NCBI RefSeq assembly: GCF_043555985.1
Contig: NZ_JBIGIC010000005.1
Location: 186,001 to 250,000, forward strand
Source of the DNA: Pelomonas candidula
Lineage (GTDB): Bacteria; Pseudomonadota; Gammaproteobacteria; Burkholderiales; Burkholderiaceae_C
Length of the DNA stretch: 64,000 bases
Reading direction: 5' to 3'
Part shown: piece after piece, positions 56,834 through 64,000 of the stretch
Position numbering within the stretch: the first letter of the stretch is position 1
Layout of the letters: the number at the start of each line of letters is the position of its first letter
The notes under the pieces: generated by a model
Database searches by the model: none
What the model was told of the DNA's origin: nothing
Seen by the model: the letters and a program-made list of their open reading frames with translations, nothing else
Program-made: the position numbers and the translations under genes

Positions 56834-58480
56834 TCAACCGATGATCTTGGTGGCCGAGGCGTCCAGCTTGGGCGGCTCTTCGAAGGTGTGGAACGGCGCC
56901 GGCGACGGCACTTCCCATTCCAGCCCTTCGGCGGCTTCCCACGGCTTCTGCGGGGCCTTCGGTCCCTTGCCGCGCATCATCGGGACGACGATGAACAGGA
57001 AGAAGTAGACCTGCGCAAAACCGAAAGCGAAGGCGCCAATCGACGCGAGAGCGTTGAAGTCGGCGAACTGCATCGGGTAGTCGGCATAGCGGCGCGGCAT
57101 GCCGGCCAGGCCGAGGAAGTGCATCGGGAAGAAGGTGACGTTGAACGCGATCAACGACCACCAGAAGTGGATCTTGCCGCGCGTCTCGGAGTACATGACA
57201 CCGGTCCACTTCGGGCCCCAGTAGTAGACGCCCGCGAACAGCGCGTACAAAGAGCCGGCCACCAGCACGTAATGGAAGTGGGCCACGACGTAATAGGTGT
57301 CCTGCAGCTGGATGTCGATGGGCGCCATCGCGAGGATGAGGCCGGTGAAGCCGCCCATCGTGAACACGAAGATGAAGCCGACAGCGAACAGCATCGGCGT
57401 CTCGAAGGTCATCGAGCCGCGCCACATCGTCGCCAGCCAGTTGAAGATCTTCACGCCCGTGGGCACCGCGATCAGCATGGTCGCGTACATGAAGAACAGC
57501 TGGCCCGTCACCGGCATGCCGGTGGCGAACATGTGGTGGGCCCACACGATGAAGGACAGGATGGCGATGGAGGCCGTGGCGTACACCATCGAGGCGTAGC
57601 CGAACAGGCGCTTGCGGGCGAAGGCCGGCACGATCTGGCTGATGATGCCGAAGGCCGGCAAGATCATGATGTAGACCTCGGGGTGGCCGAAGAACCAGAA
57701 GATGTGCTGGTACATCACCGGGTCGCCGCCGCCCGCGGGGTTGAAGAAGGCGGTACCGAAGTGGCGGTCCGTCAGCGTCATCGTGATGGCGCCGGCGAGC
57801 ACGGGCATGACGGCGATCAGCAGATAGGCGGTGATGAGCCAGGTCCACGCGAACATCGGCATCTTCATCAGCGTCATGCCAGGGGCGCGCATGTTGAGGA
57901 TGGTGACGATGATGTTGATGGAGCCCATGATGGACGAGGCGCCCATGATGTGCATCGCGAAGATGCCGGCGTCCATCGATGGGCCCATCTGCAGCGTCAG
58001 CGGTGCGTAGAGCGTCCAGCCGGCAGCAGGCGCGCCACCGGGCATGAAGAAGCTCGACACCAGCATGATGGCCGCCGGGATCAGCAGCCAGAAGCTGAAG
58101 TTGTTCATCCGCGCGAACGCCATGTCGCTGGCGCCGATCTGCAGCGGGATCATCCAGTTCGCGAAGCCCACGAAGGCCGGCATGATGGCGCCGAACACCA
58201 TGATCAGACCGTGCATGGTCGTGAACTGGTTGAACAGCTCGGGGTTGAAGAACTGCAGACCTGGCTGGAACAGTTCGGCGCGGATGCACAGCGCCAGCAC
58301 GCCGCCGACCATCAGCATCGCGAACGAGAACAGCAGGTACAGCGTGCCGATGTCCTTGTGGTTGGTCGCGAACACCCAGCGGCGCCAGCCGTGCGGGGCG
58401 TGATGGTCGTGGTGATCGTCGTGGGCGTGGTCGCCGGCGTGGCCACCGTGAACGCCGTGGGGGGGGAGCACTGCACTCAT
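56834..58480 (-). CDS. ctaD: Cytochrome c oxidase subunit I
   Basis: The catalytic subunit of the aa3 oxidase, holding heme a and the heme a3-CuB centre. Of 548 residues, the N-terminus has a His-rich stretch (HDDHHDHHAPHGW), followed by twelve membrane helices. Hallmarks are FWFFGHPEVYI with the CuB His-Tyr link, FIVWAHHMFATGM, and DTYYVVAHFHYVLVAGS with the heme ligands. It lies between ctaC and the small assembly protein gene. Confidence 0.98.
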   Translation of the reverse strand: MSAVLPPHGVHGGHAGDHAHDDHHDHHAPHGWRRWVFATNHKDIGTLYLLFSFAMLMVGGVLALCIRAELFQPGLQFFNPELFNQFTTMHGLIMVFGAIMPAFVGFANWMIPLQIGASDMAFARMNNFSFWLLIPAAIMLVSSFFMPGGAPAAGWTLYAPLTLQMGPSMDAGIFAMHIMGASSIMGSINIIVTILNMRAPGMTLMKMPMFAWTWLITAYLLIAVMPVLAGAITMTLTDRHFGTAFFNPAGGGDPVMYQHIFWFFGHPEVYIMILPAFGIISQIVPAFARKRLFGYASMVYATASIAILSFIVWAHHMFATGMPVTGQLFFMYATMLIAVPTGVKIFNWLATMWRGSMTFETPMLFAVGFIFVFTMGGFTGLILAMAPIDIQLQDTYYVVAHFHYVLVAGSLYALFAGVYYWGPKWTGVMYSETRGKIHFWWSLIAFNVTFFPMHFLGLAGMPRRYADYPMQFADFNALASIGAFAFGFAQVYFFLFIVVPMMRGKGPKAPQKPWEAAEGLEWEVPSPAPFHTFEEPPKLDASATKIIG

Positions 58481-58508
58481 GTGATTTCCTCTGATTCGGC
58501 GTTCGGAA

Positions 58509-59696
58509 TTACTTGCGGGCGGCGACCACTTCGGCCGGCTGCACCGTCTGGCCCGTCTTGTTGGACCAGCTGTTCTTCGTGTACGTGATCACGGCGGCGA
58601 TCTCGGTGTCGCTGAGCTGCTTCCAGGACGGCATGCCCTTGTCCATGCGGCCGTTCAGCACGACGGCGACCTGGGCCAGCTTGTCCTCGGCGGTAACGAC
58701 GGGCGAGCCGTCCAGCGGCTTGGCCGCGCCAGCACCCTTGCCGCTCGCGAGGTGGCAGGCCTGGCAGTTGGCGGTGTAGACCTTCTCGCCACGGGCGATG
58801 AGCGCGGCCTGCTCCCAGACCTTGCTCGGGTCGTCGGCCTTGGCGGCCATTTCCTTCTTCTTGCCATCCACCCACTTGGTGTAGTCCTCGGCGGACAGCA
58901 CCTTCACGTGGATGGGCATGTAGGCGTGCTCCTTGCCACACAGCTCGACGCACTGGCCGTAGTAGTCGCCGACCTTCTCGGCCTTGAACCAGGTGTCGCG
59001 CACGAAGCCGGGGATGGCATCCTGCTTGATGCCGAAGGCCGGCAAGCCCCAGGAGTGGATGACGTCGTTGGCCGTCGTGATGATGCGGACCTTCTTGTCC
59101 ACCGGCACGACCAGCGGGTTGTCGACCTTCAGCAGGTAGTTGTCGACCGCTTCGGGGTGACCCGAGTTGGACTGCTCGCGCTGGGCCATGTCCAGCGTGG
59201 ACAGGAAGCCGATGCCTTCGCCCTCGCCCTTCAGGTAGTCGTAGCCCCACTTCCACTGGTAGCCGGTGGTCTTGATGGTGAGGTCGGCATTGGTCGTGTC
59301 CTTCATCGCGACCACGACCTTGGTGGCTGGCAGCGCCATGCCGATGACGATGAGGAAGGGCACCACGGTCCAGGCGATCTCGACTGCCACGCTTTCGTGG
59401 AAGTTGGCCGACACCGCGCCCTTGGATTTGCGGTGCTTGAAGATCGAATAGAACATCACGCCGAACACCGCCACGAAGATGACGAGGCAGACGATCAGCA
59501 TGAAGTTGTGCAACCACATCTGGTCACGCGCGATGTTGGTCACCGGCTCGTGCAGATTCAGCTGATTGACGCCGGGACCGCCTTTGAGGTCGTTCACCGC
59601 GAAGGCCGAACCCGTTGCCAGGGCCGCTGCCACCACGGCAGCCCGCCGGGCCAAGCCGCGTGAGGCGCTATGCACTCGTGCGTTCATCATCGTCAT
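58509..59696 (-). CDS. ctaC: Cytochrome c oxidase subunit II with C-terminal cytochrome c domain
   Basis: Subunit II takes electrons from cytochrome c. From ATG 59696 it has 395 residues: a signal peptide (about 1-33), two membrane helices (about 61-84 and 104-124) and the cupredoxin CuA domain. H214, C249, E251, C253, H257 and M260 form the full CuA ligand set (CVELCGKEHAYM). A fused cytochrome c domain at the C-terminus has heme site CQACH (311-315) and a methionine in MDKGMPSW. Adjacent ATG codons at 59690 and 59687 are alternative starts. Confidence 0.96.
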   Translation of the reverse strand: MTMMNARVHSASRGLARRAAVVAAALATGSAFAVNDLKGGPGVNQLNLHEPVTNIARDQMWLHNFMLIVCLVIFVAVFGVMFYSIFKHRKSKGAVSANFHESVAVEIAWTVVPFLIVIGMALPATKVVVAMKDTTNADLTIKTTGYQWKWGYDYLKGEGEGIGFLSTLDMAQREQSNSGHPEAVDNYLLKVDNPLVVPVDKKVRIITTANDVIHSWGLPAFGIKQDAIPGFVRDTWFKAEKVGDYYGQCVELCGKEHAYMPIHVKVLSAEDYTKWVDGKKKEMAAKADDPSKVWEQAALIARGEKVYTANCQACHLASGKGAGAAKPLDGSPVVTAEDKLAQVAVVLNGRMDKGMPSWKQLSDTEIAAVITYTKNSWSNKTGQTVQPAEVVAARK

Positions 59697-59840
59697 GGTT
59701 GTCACTTGGTTCTTTGAAGAGCAGGACTTGCCGTCCGCCTCACAGGCCGGACCTGGGTGCCGCAAGGTCCGCGGACAGGACCGGGTTTGCCCTTGGCCCC
59801 CTTTGGCAGCCTGGAATCTTAGCCCAGGCCCCCTTCGCAA

Positions 59841-59861
59841 CCGGGGGGTGACAGCCCCCGG
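59841..59861 (-). terminator. Hairpin downstream of the BioC-like gene
   Basis: CCGGGGG and CCCCCGG pair over 7 bp around a seven-base loop, 15 bases past the methyltransferase stop and upstream of ctaC. It has no T-run, so terminator function is only likely. Confidence 0.45.
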
Positions 59862-59875
59862 GAATCACCTAGAAA

Positions 59876-60799
59876 TCAGCCTCCGGAGCGGCCTTTGCGC
59901 AGGCTGGCACGCATCGCGTCGACGGAAACATGGGTCTCGGCCGCGACCGTCAGGCGGGGCGCGGCCTTGAAGGCGTGGCCGAAGACCAGCTCCAGCGTCA
60001 GCGCCAGCCGGCCGTCCGCGCCACGCAGCGTTTCCAGCTGCGCCGCGAGGTCGGCCCGCCAGCGCCGGCCGCGCAGGCCGGCAAAGCGCGCGGGGGCCAG
60101 GTTGCCTCCCAGCGCGCGCAGGTCGGCCAACAGGCTGTCGGGGTCGGCCCAGGTGAGGCGCAGCCGCTCCTGATCCATGACCGGGTCGGCGAAGCCGGCC
60201 TTCAGCACCAGGTCACCGATGTCGTGCATGTCCCACCAGTCCGGCGCCGGCCTGCCCCAGCCCGCGCGGGCGTACAGCGGGCGCAACTCGACGAAGCTGT
60301 CCGGCCCCAGGCACGAGAACATGACGAAGCCGCCGACGGCCAGGCTGGCTTGCCAATCGCCGAGCAGGCGCGGCAGCTCGACAGCGGCATGCAAGGCCAT
60401 GTTGGACCACAGCAGTTCCACCTCAGGCCTGGCCGGCAGAACATCGACACGGCCACCGCCCGCCCCGCGCAGCTTCTGCCACCAGCTGGCCGAGCGCGCC
60501 GCCGCGGCGCGCTCGGCCAGCGCCGGATCGGACTCGTGCCACAGCATCTCGGCCTTGGGATAGGCCAGGCGCAGCGGCTCGGCGCTCGCGCCCAGCGCAG
60601 GCGATGCATCCAGCACGCGGGCCGGCTGCAGCTTGATGAGAGGCAGGCGCTCGGCCATGCGGCGCGCGACCTCGGCGTGCAGCCACGGCGGCTGCGCAGC
60701 GCGAGCGAGGCGGCGGGCCTGACGACGCAGCGCGGCATCATCAATATCCTGAGGCCGCGGCCCCTTGTTTGAAGTAGGGATCGATGCCGTCTCGCTCAT
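59876..60799 (-). CDS. BioC-like methyltransferase family protein
   Basis: A 307-residue protein related to BioC, the malonyl-ACP O-methyltransferase of biotin synthesis. Typical features are the N-terminal RRQARRLARA segment and the later LLWSNMALHAAVELPRLL, GGFVMFSCLGPDSFVELRPL and WWDMHDIGDLVLKAGF. The SAM-binding loop is odd: where methyltransferases have a DxGxGxG-like motif it reads VLDASPALGASA, so activity is uncertain. ATG 60799 is chosen; the frame stays open upstream through comF antisense. It is divergent from comF by 23 bp. Confidence 0.8.
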   Translation of the reverse strand: MSETASIPTSNKGPRPQDIDDAALRRQARRLARAAQPPWLHAEVARRMAERLPLIKLQPARVLDASPALGASAEPLRLAYPKAEMLWHESDPALAERAAAARSASWWQKLRGAGGGRVDVLPARPEVELLWSNMALHAAVELPRLLGDWQASLAVGGFVMFSCLGPDSFVELRPLYARAGWGRPAPDWWDMHDIGDLVLKAGFADPVMDQERLRLTWADPDSLLADLRALGGNLAPARFAGLRGRRWRADLAAQLETLRGADGRLALTLELVFGHAFKAAPRLTVAAETHVSVDAMRASLRKGRSGG

Positions 60800-60804
60800 G
60801 GGTC

Positions 60805-60820
60805 GGTCAGTATATTGACC
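60805..60820. promoter_or_regulatory. Palindrome in the bioC-like/comF divergent gap
   Basis: GGTCAGTATATTGACC is symmetric at 14 of 16 positions and fills most of the 23-bp gap. It also contains TATACT (minus) and TATATT (plus), possible -10 boxes for the two genes, which would give almost leaderless transcripts. No good -35 box is visible for either. Confidence 0.5.
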
Positions 60821-60822
60821 CG

Positions 60823-61578
60823 ATGCCCGACCGCTCCCTGGCGACGCCAAAGCCCGCACTCGTGGAACGAGTCCTGCTGCGCTGCGCCGGTCAATGCACG
60901 GTCTGCCGCACCTGGAGCGACCAGACCATCTGCGAGCACTGCCTGCAGCTCTACGCCCGCCCCCAGCCGCGCTGCTGGACCTGCGCGGCGCGGCTGCCAC
61001 CGGAACTGACCGGCCGCCCGCGGCCGCAGTGCGGGCGTTGCCTTGTCGACGCGCCGCCGCTGGACCGCGCGGTGGCGGCACTGGACTACCGCTTCCCCTG
61101 GGATGGCCTGCTGCAGCACTTCAAGTACCACCAGGCGCTGGAGCTGCGCGAGAGCCTGCTGCAACGGCTGAACTCCGCGCTGGCGGCCGCCGAGGTCGAT
61201 GCGCCCGACTGGCTGCTGCCGGTGCCGCTGTCGACCGAGCGTCTGCACGAGCGCGGCTACAACCAGGCGCACGAGCTGGCCAAGGCGCTGGCACGCCGGC
61301 GCGGCCTGCGCTGCGAGCCCGAGATGCTGCTGCGCGTGCGCCACAACGAACGCCAGGCCGGGCTCAAGCTGGAACAGCGCGTCGCCAACGTGCGCGGCGT
61401 CTTCGCCGTCGACCCGTTGAAGGCGGCGCAGCTGCGCGGCACCAACGTCGCGCTGCTGGACGACGTGATGACCAGCGGCGCCACGCTGTTCGAGCTGGCC
61501 CGCGTGCTGCTGCAGGCGGGGGCGATGACGGTGCAAGCCTGGGTCATTGCCCGAACTCCCGAGCCCGGCGACGAGTAG
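60823..61578 (+). CDS. ComF family phosphoribosyltransferase-like protein
   Basis: A 251-residue ComF/GntX-type protein; family members act in DNA uptake or sugar metabolism. Four CxxC pairs form zinc ribbons (C25/C28, C37/C40, C51/C54, C70/C73). The PRTase domain has the PRPP-binding motif VALLDDVMTSGATLFELA and the family motif LHERGYNQAHELAKALA. ATG 60823 is chosen over an upstream in-frame ATG at 60784, which lies inside the bioC-like gene. Confidence 0.9.
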   Translation: MPDRSLATPKPALVERVLLRCAGQCTVCRTWSDQTICEHCLQLYARPQPRCWTCAARLPPELTGRPRPQCGRCLVDAPPLDRAVAALDYRFPWDGLLQHFKYHQALELRESLLQRLNSALAAAEVDAPDWLLPVPLSTERLHERGYNQAHELAKALARRRGLRCEPEMLLRVRHNERQAGLKLEQRVANVRGVFAVDPLKAAQLRGTNVALLDDVMTSGATLFELARVLLQAGAMTVQAWVIARTPEPGDE

Positions 61579-61601
61579 CGCCGCGGGATACTCCCGGCCG
61601 C

Positions 61602-62072
61602 ATGTTCAACATCGTCCTTGTCCACCCCGAGATCCCGCCGAACACCGGCAACGTGATCCGTCTCGCCGCCAACACCGGCTGCGCACTGCACCTCATCGAG
61701 CCGCTGGGCTTCTCGATGGAGGACCGCCTGCTGCAGCGCGCCGGGCTGGACTATCACGAGTACGCCCGCGTGCAGCGGCATGCCGACTGGACCGCCTTCC
61801 TGGCCGCCGAATCGCCCGACCCGGCGCGCCTGTTCGCGTTCACGACGCGCGGCAGCCGGCCGCTCAGCGAGGTGGCCTGGCAGCCGGGCGACTGGTTCGT
61901 CTTCGGCAGCGAGACCGCCGGCCTGCCGCCCGCGCTGCGCGACGGCTTCCCGAACGCGCAGCGCGTGCGCCTGCCGATGCGCGAGGGCCAGCGCAGCCTC
62001 AATCTCAGCAACAGCGTGGCCGTCGCCGTGTTCGAGGCCTGGCGGCAGAACGACTACGCCGGAGGCGTTTGA
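61602..62072 (+). CDS. trmL: tRNA (cytidine(34)-2'-O)-methyltransferase TrmL
   Basis: A compact SPOUT methyltransferase of 156 residues that modifies the wobble base of tRNA-Leu. Signature parts are HPEIPPNTGNVIRLAANTG at the N-terminus, the knot region FGSETAGLPP, and RSLNLSNSVAVAVFEAWRQ at the end. It follows comF by 23 bp on the same strand and is convergent with gpsA, one base apart. Confidence 0.95.
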   Translation: MFNIVLVHPEIPPNTGNVIRLAANTGCALHLIEPLGFSMEDRLLQRAGLDYHEYARVQRHADWTAFLAAESPDPARLFAFTTRGSRPLSEVAWQPGDWFVFGSETAGLPPALRDGFPNAQRVRLPMREGQRSLNLSNSVAVAVFEAWRQNDYAGGV

Positions 62073-62073
62073 A

Positions 62074-63072
62074 TCACTCCGCCTTCGCGTCCCGGCTCAT
62101 CAACCGCTCGACGGCCTCGCCCACCTTCAGCCGCCCTTCCAGCAGGGCCACCATGCCTTCGGTGATCGGCATCTCGACGCCGGCGGCCCGCGCCCGCGCC
62201 AGCACCGTCGGCGCGCTGTAGACACCTTCGGCCACATGGCCCAGCTGCGCCAGGATCTGCGGCAGCGCCAGCCCCTGCGCCAGCAGCAGGCCCACGCGCC
62301 GGTTGCGCGACAGATCCCCCGTGGCCGTCAGCACCAGATCACCCAGGCCCGACAGGCCCATGAAGGTCTCGACCTTGGCGCCGAGCGCGACACCCAGGCG
62401 CAGCATCTCGGCCAGCCCCCGCGTGATCAGCGCGGCACGGGCATTCAGGCCGGGCGCATCGGGCGATGAGCCCGACAGCCCGTCGCAGATGCCCACGGCG
62501 ATGGCCATCACGTTCTTGACCGCGCCGCCCACCTCCACACCCACCGGGTCGCCCGACGTGTAGACGCGCAGCCGCTCGCCGTGAAAGGCGTCGACGGCGG
62601 CCTGCGCCAGCCCGGCGTCCTCGCTCGCGGCGACGAGCGCGGTCGGGCGGCCGGCGGCCACCTCCTGGGCAAAGCTGGGGCCCGACAGCACGCCCACGCG
62701 CATCGCCGGATTCAGCTCGCGCGCGATCTCGTGGCCCAGCCGGCCCGTGCCGGCCTCGAAGCCCTTGCACAACCACAGCACGCGCTGCGTCGACGGCAGC
62801 ACGGCCAGCGTCTCGCGCAGGCCGGACATCGGTGTCGCGACGATGGTCAGCCCGTCGGCGGCGTGGACGACAGCCTCGTCGCGGTCGGCCGTCAGCCCGA
62901 GCGCCGCAGGCAACTCGCTGTCGGGCAGATAGGCCGCGTTGCGGCGCGTGGCGCGCATCTGCGCGACGGCGTCTGCGTCGCGGCCCCACAGGCGCACTTC
63001 ATGGCCGGCGCGCGCGGCCTGGATGGCCAGGGCCGTGCCCCAGGCACCGGCACCGAGCACGCTGATCTTCAT
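62074..63072 (-). CDS. gpsA: Glycerol-3-phosphate dehydrogenase [NAD(P)+]
   Basis: GpsA makes sn-glycerol 3-phosphate for phospholipid synthesis. From ATG 63072 it has 332 residues; an ATG three codons upstream (63081) is also possible, and neither has a clear ribosome site. Nucleotide-binding VLGAGAWGTALA, SGPSFAQEVA, catalytic lysine in GGAVKNVMAIAVG and GLSGLGDLVLTATG are present. It lies downstream of secB past a strong terminator, the normal betaproteobacterial order. Confidence 0.96.
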   Translation of the reverse strand: MKISVLGAGAWGTALAIQAARAGHEVRLWGRDADAVAQMRATRRNAAYLPDSELPAALGLTADRDEAVVHAADGLTIVATPMSGLRETLAVLPSTQRVLWLCKGFEAGTGRLGHEIARELNPAMRVGVLSGPSFAQEVAAGRPTALVAASEDAGLAQAAVDAFHGERLRVYTSGDPVGVEVGGAVKNVMAIAVGICDGLSGSSPDAPGLNARAALITRGLAEMLRLGVALGAKVETFMGLSGLGDLVLTATGDLSRNRRVGLLLAQGLALPQILAQLGHVAEGVYSAPTVLARARAAGVEMPITEGMVALLEGRLKVGEAVERLMSRDAKAE

Positions 63073-63100
63073 CGTCGTCATGCGCAGGAGTTTCACCCAA

Positions 63101-63132
63101 GAAAACAAAACGCCCCGCACTCGGCGGGGCGT
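63101..63132 (-). terminator. Rho-independent terminator after secB
   Basis: On the minus strand a 9-bp stem ACGCCCCGC/GCGGGGCGT with a five-base loop is followed by TTTTGTTTT. It lies between secB and gpsA. Confidence 0.85.
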
Positions 63133-63151
63133 CGTCAGTTCGGGAGCCGGA

Positions 63152-63625
63152 TCAGTTGACCGCGGTGCTGCCCTGGGCGGCACGCTGTGCCTGCTGCGCC
63201 TCGAACATGGCCTGGAAGTTCACTTCGGTCAGCAGCACGGGCGGGAAACCGGCGCGGGTGCAGACGTCCGACACGATGGCGCGCAGGTAGGGGTAGACCA
63301 TCTGCGGGCAGACGATGCCCAGGATGCCTTCGACCTGGTCCTGCGGCACGTTGCGGATCTCGAAGATGCCGGCCTGCTTGGCTTCCACGAGGAACAGCGT
63401 CTTGTCGCCGACCTTGGTGTTGACAGTGGCCGTCACGCAGACTTCGAAGATGCCGTCGGTGACGTTCTCGGCCGACAGCGTCAGGTTGATGTCGACCTGG
63501 GGCTGGGTCTGCTCCATCAGGATGTGAGGCGCGTTGGGCTGCTCCAGCGACAGATCCTTCAGGTACATGCGCTGGATCTGGAACACGGGGGTGCCTTCGG
63601 CGGCAGCTTGGATCTCGTCGGCCAT
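63152..63625 (-). CDS. secB: Protein-export chaperone SecB
   Basis: SecB keeps secretory precursors unfolded and hands them to SecA. The 157-residue length is typical. Conserved parts include FQIQRMYLKDLSLEQPNAP, VTATVNTKVGDKTLFLVEAK and CPQMVYPYLRAIVSDVCTRA with GFPPVLLTEVNFQAMF. It lies between grxC and gpsA on the minus strand, each separated by hairpins. Confidence 0.97.
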   Translation of the reverse strand: MADEIQAAAEGTPVFQIQRMYLKDLSLEQPNAPHILMEQTQPQVDINLTLSAENVTDGIFEVCVTATVNTKVGDKTLFLVEAKQAGIFEIRNVPQDQVEGILGIVCPQMVYPYLRAIVSDVCTRAGFPPVLLTEVNFQAMFEAQQAQRAAQGSTAVN

Positions 63626-63649
63626 GGAACTCTTTCGGCGGCAGTGTCA

Positions 63650-63680
63650 AACAAAAGCCCGCAGGCGGCGCGCTGCGGGC
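63650..63680 (-). terminator. Hairpin terminator after grxC
   Basis: On the minus strand GCCCGCAG/CTGCGGGC (8 bp) is followed by TTTTGTTT. A second hairpin, GCCCGGG/CCCGGGC, is nearby at 63717-63735. Confidence 0.65.
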
Positions 63681-63761
63681 GGTGAGTGGATTATGGGCGA
63701 GGCCTCGTGACAGGCCGCCCGGGGCTTGCCCGGGCTTGAAATCAGGCCGGCCGAAAGGCGC

Positions 63762-64000
63762 TCAGGCGGCCTGCAGCAGCGGCATCAGACCGCCGCGCTG
63801 GTCCAGCGCGACGAGGTCGTCGCAGCCGCCCACGTGGGTGTCGCCGATGAAGATCTGCGGAACGGTGCGGCGGCCGGTCCTGTCCATCATGGCCTGGCGC
63901 TCGCCGGGATTAAGGTCCACGCGGATCTCTTCGATCTGCTCGACGCCGCGCTGCTTCAGCAGCATCTTGGCACGCACGCAGAACGGGCAGACCAGGGTGG
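63762..64000 (-). CDS. grxC: Glutaredoxin 3 (partial, runs off the window)
   Basis: The minus-strand frame reads in from the window edge. The redox-active CPFC motif is encoded at about 63983-63994, followed by VRAKMLLKQRGV, the family motif TVPQIFIGDTHVGGCDDL and a short C-terminal helix. The N-terminus is missing. It reduces disulfides with glutathione. Being followed by secB and gpsA is a common order in betaproteobacteria. Confidence 0.92.
   Translation of the reverse strand, partial: TLVCPFCVRAKMLLKQRGVEQIEEIRVDLNPGERQAMMDRTGRRTVPQIFIGDTHVGGCDDLVALDQRGGLMPLLQAA

Overview
This 64 kb window is GC-rich chromosomal DNA with tightly packed, mostly operonic genes. Gene content and order point to a motile, aerobic betaproteobacterium of the order Burkholderiales, most likely near the Rubrivivax/Roseateles/Leptothrix group. 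The supporting evidence is a flagellar run from fliF to fliR, an aa3 oxidase cluster with DUF2970, DUF2909 and small-assembly-protein genes, rpoH preceded by a CIRCE element, and a PA2778/PA2779-type pair. The genus is inference. No rRNA operon, CRISPR array, prophage, insertion sequence or classical defence island is visible.

Layout. 1-11677: flagellar basal body and export genes fliF-G-H-I-J-K-L-M-N-O-P-Q-R on the plus strand, with the start of a divergent gene (probably fliE) at the left edge. 11806-12819: truD. 12885-17384 (minus): a MacA/MacB-like transporter with adaptor, ATPase and two separate FtsX-type permeases. 17821-19146: an unrecognised protein. 19462-21263 (minus): a NarL-type response regulator and its kinase. 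21460-27265 (plus): a chemotaxis run of a short CheZ-like protein, cheY, cheA, cheW and a chemoreceptor. 27322-29946 (minus): alaS. 30053-31537: gabD. 31743-34187 (minus): a TonB-dependent receptor, divergent from a 5'-nucleotidase lipoprotein at 34604-36274. 36393-39925: a hybrid histidine kinase and a GGDEF response regulator, translationally coupled. 40118-40191 (minus): tRNA-Gly(CCC). 40222-41508 (minus): a beta-propeller lipoprotein. 41800-43154: the PA2779/PA2778-like pair. 43181-49510: a YbbP-like permease, a large MASE1 hybrid kinase and a second cheW. 49666-50583: rpoH. 50656-59696: cytochrome c oxidase structural and assembly genes, nearly all minus. 59876-62072: a BioC-like methyltransferase divergent from comF, followed by trmL. 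62074-64000 (minus): gpsA, secB and grxC, the last cut by the window edge.

How the genes work together. The window joins building the flagellum (fli), steering it (che genes and receptor) and second-messenger or stress input (c-di-GMP kinase relay, RpoH). The respiratory block holds both the oxidase subunits (ctaC, ctaD, ctaE) and the copper and heme A assembly factors (ctaG, sco1, ctaA, ctaB, surf1).

Most notable non-genic signals: (i) a modular hairpin-forming repeat family with four clear copies and one diverged copy, sitting at gene junctions, the four clear copies starting at or just after the upstream stop codon; (ii) a 103-bp imperfect palindrome directly abutting the gabD stop; (iii) a perfect CIRCE operator overlapping a likely rpoH promoter; (iv) a near-perfect palindrome in the 23-bp gap between bioC-like and comF. 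I found no convincing wholly new multi-gene system. The best candidates for undescribed biology are the repeat family and the unknown protein at 17821-19146.
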